A stretch of DNA of 64,000 nucleotides from Nocardioides sp. T2.26MG-1 (GTDB lineage: Bacteria; Actinomycetota; Actinomycetes; Propionibacteriales; Nocardioidaceae). Made by a program: the position numbers and the translations under genes. Under the pieces are notes generated by a model. It made no database searches. It was given only the letters and a program-made list of their open reading frames with translations, and was not told the origin of the DNA. Shown here one piece after another: positions 61,959 through 64,000 of this stretch (positions are counted from its first letter, which is position 1; each line of letters opens with the position of its first letter). The stretch spans positions 219,150-283,149 of the forward strand of contig NZ_CATNLZ010000037.1 in NCBI RefSeq assembly GCF_950101795.1, given 5' to 3'.

Positions 61959-64000
61959 ATGCGAAGGCTCCTCGCCGTCTCGGGCGTGCTCGCGGCCCTG
62001 GTCACCGCCGCGATCACCGGCACGGCCGCCACCCTGGTCCTGCCCACTGCAGCGTGGGCGGCCGCCCCGGCCTGCACCGAGAGCGTGGTCGAGGACGGTG
62101 CCGACGTGCTCGACGACGCCCGCGTCGAGCGGGCCGCCGCGGCCTTCGGCGATCAGGTGGTCGTCAAGGTGATCAGCTACCTCACCACCGACGGGCAGGA
62201 CCTCTACGACCGCGTCTACGAGGAGCGGCAGCGCTGCCACGGCTGGGGCTTCCGGCCCGGGGGCGGCCGGTCGCTGCTGGTGCTCGCCGTCGCGACCCAG
62301 GACAGCCAGCTGGCCACCCACTACGACGGCCGCGCGCAGGACCGGTTCGAGGCGGCGCGTGAGCACGCCGAGGTCGACGGCATGGGCGCGAGCTTCGGCA
62401 ACGGCCGGTGGACGCGCGGCATGGTCGACGGCCTGGCGATCTACGCCCGCGCCTACGCGCGCGCCGACGGACCCGCCCACCCGGGCGGCGGATCCGGCGT
62501 CGCGCCGGTCACGGGCGGGCTTGACGACCCGGGAGAGTCGGTCGGGCCCGTCGAGTCGGCCGACGCGAGCCCCTGGCTGCTGGTGCTCCCCGGCGCGCTC
62601 GTGGCGGGCGGCGCCGGTTGGGGCGGGTGGGTGCTGCTGCGCCGCCGCCGGGACACGCGCGCGGCCCGCGCCTCGCTGGCGGCCGCCACCGACGACCTCG
62701 CCGCAGCCTGGGTGGAGGTCGACGAGGCCCGCGAGTACGTCGAGGCGCGGGTCGGCGCCCTCCCGTCGGTCGACGACGCGGTGATCAGGCAGATCCGGTC
62801 CGACCACGCCGCCGCGGCCGCCCGGCTCGAGCAGGCGACCGCGACGTACCTCACGCTCTCCCAGACCTACGCCGTGGACAAGGTGGCGCGGCTCGACCGC
62901 GACGAGGCGGCCGCCGGGCTCGGGCCGGTCACCGAGGCCGCGGCCGCGCTGCGAGAGGTGCACGCGGCCCTGACCACCGCCGAGGAGGAGGTGACCGGCT
63001 TCGAGCGGCTGCGCGACGCGCTCCCCGAGCAGGTCGCCTCGCTGCGCGGCGAGGCGGAGCGGATGACCGGCCTGCTGGGGCGTCGCCGCGGCGAGGGCTA
63101 CCGCACCGGTGACCTCGACGGCGCCCCGAGCACCGCCGAGCAGGCCGCGCGCGACGCCGAGGGGCTCGGCCGCCAGCTGCGCTTCGGCGACGCCTCGAAC
63201 CGGCTCGCCGAGGCTGCGGCCACGCTGGCGGAGCAGACGGCCTGGCTGGAGGGCCTCGACGACTACCGGGCGGCGCTCGCCGCCGACCTGGCCTCGCTCG
63301 AGGCCCGGACCGCCGACCTGGACGCCGCTCTGGGCGACGCCCGGGTCACGCTCGAGCACCTGGAGGCGACGTACGACCCCTCGTGCGTCGTCGGCGTGCG
63401 CGACCGGTTCGAGGCCGCCCGTTTGGGCCGCACGCGCCTCGACGACGAGCTCGCGACGATCCGCGACGACGCCTCGATGTCGACGCAGGCGTTCCGCCGC
63501 GCCCGCGACGAGATCACCGCCGCCCAGCAGAGCGCCGACACGATCGCGACCGACGCGGCCGCCGCGGGCGAGCGGGAGCGGGAGCTGACGGAGCTCACCG
63601 CACAGCTGCCGCTCACCGCCCAGCGACTGGTGGCGGACGCCGCCGGCGTCCGGGAGCAGATCGAGGCCAACGCGACCGCGATCTCCTACCTCGACGTCGT
63701 GCCGCCCGTCGCGGAGCTCGAGTCGGAGGCGGGGCGGCTCGGGGAGCGCGCCAAGGCGCCCAAGGCGCCCCTCCTCGCGCTGCGCGACGACCTCGAGGGG
63801 CTCGGGCGCCGGGTGCGGGACAGCGCGGCGGTGGTCACCGCCGTGATCGCGGCCTACGACGACACCCAGCGGGTGCTCGGCGCCGGGGCCGCCGCGGTCG
63901 CGGAGGCGCGTGACGAGGTGGACCGGGCCGACGTCGGGGCCGGCGCCCGCGCCACCCTCGGCGAGGCCGAGCAGGCGCTGGCCCGAGCCGAGGGTGGCGC
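61959..64000 (+). CDS. TPM-like domain protein with long coiled coil, truncated by window end
   Basis: The frame from ATG 61959 stays open to the end (680 codons). It has a signal peptide (LLAVSGVLAALVTAAITG), a TPM-like domain (about residues 40-170: ADVLDDARVERAAAAFGDQV, RSLLVLAVATQDSQLATHYD), a low-complexity Gly/Pro linker, one transmembrane helix (SPWLLVLPGALVAGGAGW) and then alanine-, glutamate- and arginine-rich coiled coils over about 460 residues. TPM proteins are found in membrane stress and photosystem repair systems. The long coiled-coil tail is unusual. It is not in an evident operon. Confidence 0.75.
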   Translation, partial: MRRLLAVSGVLAALVTAAITGTAATLVLPTAAWAAAPACTESVVEDGADVLDDARVERAAAAFGDQVVVKVISYLTTDGQDLYDRVYEERQRCHGWGFRPGGGRSLLVLAVATQDSQLATHYDGRAQDRFEAAREHAEVDGMGASFGNGRWTRGMVDGLAIYARAYARADGPAHPGGGSGVAPVTGGLDDPGESVGPVESADASPWLLVLPGALVAGGAGWGGWVLLRRRRDTRAARASLAAATDDLAAAWVEVDEAREYVEARVGALPSVDDAVIRQIRSDHAAAAARLEQATATYLTLSQTYAVDKVARLDRDEAAAGLGPVTEAAAALREVHAALTTAEEEVTGFERLRDALPEQVASLRGEAERMTGLLGRRRGEGYRTGDLDGAPSTAEQAARDAEGLGRQLRFGDASNRLAEAAATLAEQTAWLEGLDDYRAALAADLASLEARTADLDAALGDARVTLEHLEATYDPSCVVGVRDRFEAARLGRTRLDDELATIRDDASMSTQAFRRARDEITAAQQSADTIATDAAAAGERERELTELTAQLPLTAQRLVADAAGVREQIEANATAISYLDVVPPVAELESEAGRLGERAKAPKAPLLALRDDLEGLGRRVRDSAAVVTAVIAAYDDTQRVLGAGAAAVAEARDEVDRADVGAGARATLGEAEQALARAEGG

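Overview
The window is a contiguous stretch of chromosome from a very GC-rich actinobacterium. It is most likely Nocardioides or a close relative in the Propionibacteriales. Third codon positions are almost all G or C, and GTG and TTG starts are common. Many genes look leaderless: a TANNNT hexamer sits 6-7 bases before the start codon. Several actinobacterial families are present: a TIGR03085-type protein, the Trp-associated membrane protein, an HGxxPAAW protein, DUF2752, a PdtaR-type ANTAR regulator, DUF2613, AftD-like and DUF3068. The genus is inferred from gene content and order, not proven.

Left part (1-6.2 kb), accessory: a DUF222/13E12 fragment, a DinB-fold protein, an aldo/keto reductase behind a MerR-type promoter, a tryptophanase, an HNH protein, and a three-gene operon of unrecognised proteins with unusually strong ribosome binding sites (3791-6047). 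A small membrane protein follows.

Core block 1 (6.3-25 kb): a TIGR03085 protein, a heterodimeric ABC exporter with one degenerate ATP site, hisI, Trp-associated membrane protein, HGxxPAAW and DUF2752 proteins, trpC-trpB-trpA, a Sco lipoprotein, lgt, gltB-gltD and pyk. trpE is not among them. Next come a LAGLIDADG/HTH gene broken by a 103-bp insertion containing a REP-like element, and tRNA-Leu(CAA).

Core block 2 (26-39.2 kb): the PdtaR-type regulator, a complete branched-chain amino acid importer (livKHMGF order), a convergent polar amino acid importer, DUF554, a GNAT acetyltransferase, a hotdog thioesterase, and polA.

Envelope block (39.2-53.7 kb): after an LLM oxidoreductase and a very long hairpin, this holds a Wzx-like flippase, a multi-pass membrane protein, DUF2613, a GT4 glycosyltransferase, a methyltransferase, an AftD-like arabinofuranosyltransferase, an acyltransferase-3 protein, a GT-C-like protein and DUF3068. 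Together they look like a machine that builds, flips and decorates a surface polysaccharide.

Right part (53.7-64 kb): a methyltransferase, rpsA, a GlxA-type regulator facing a 53-residue membrane protein across a palindrome, a short acyl-CoA synthetase, an ECF sigma factor with a membrane partner, a TetR regulator and reductase separated by two identical operators, and a TPM-like coiled-coil membrane protein cut by the window end. There is no prophage, IS element or CRISPR array, and no gene-free stretch longer than about 210 bases.
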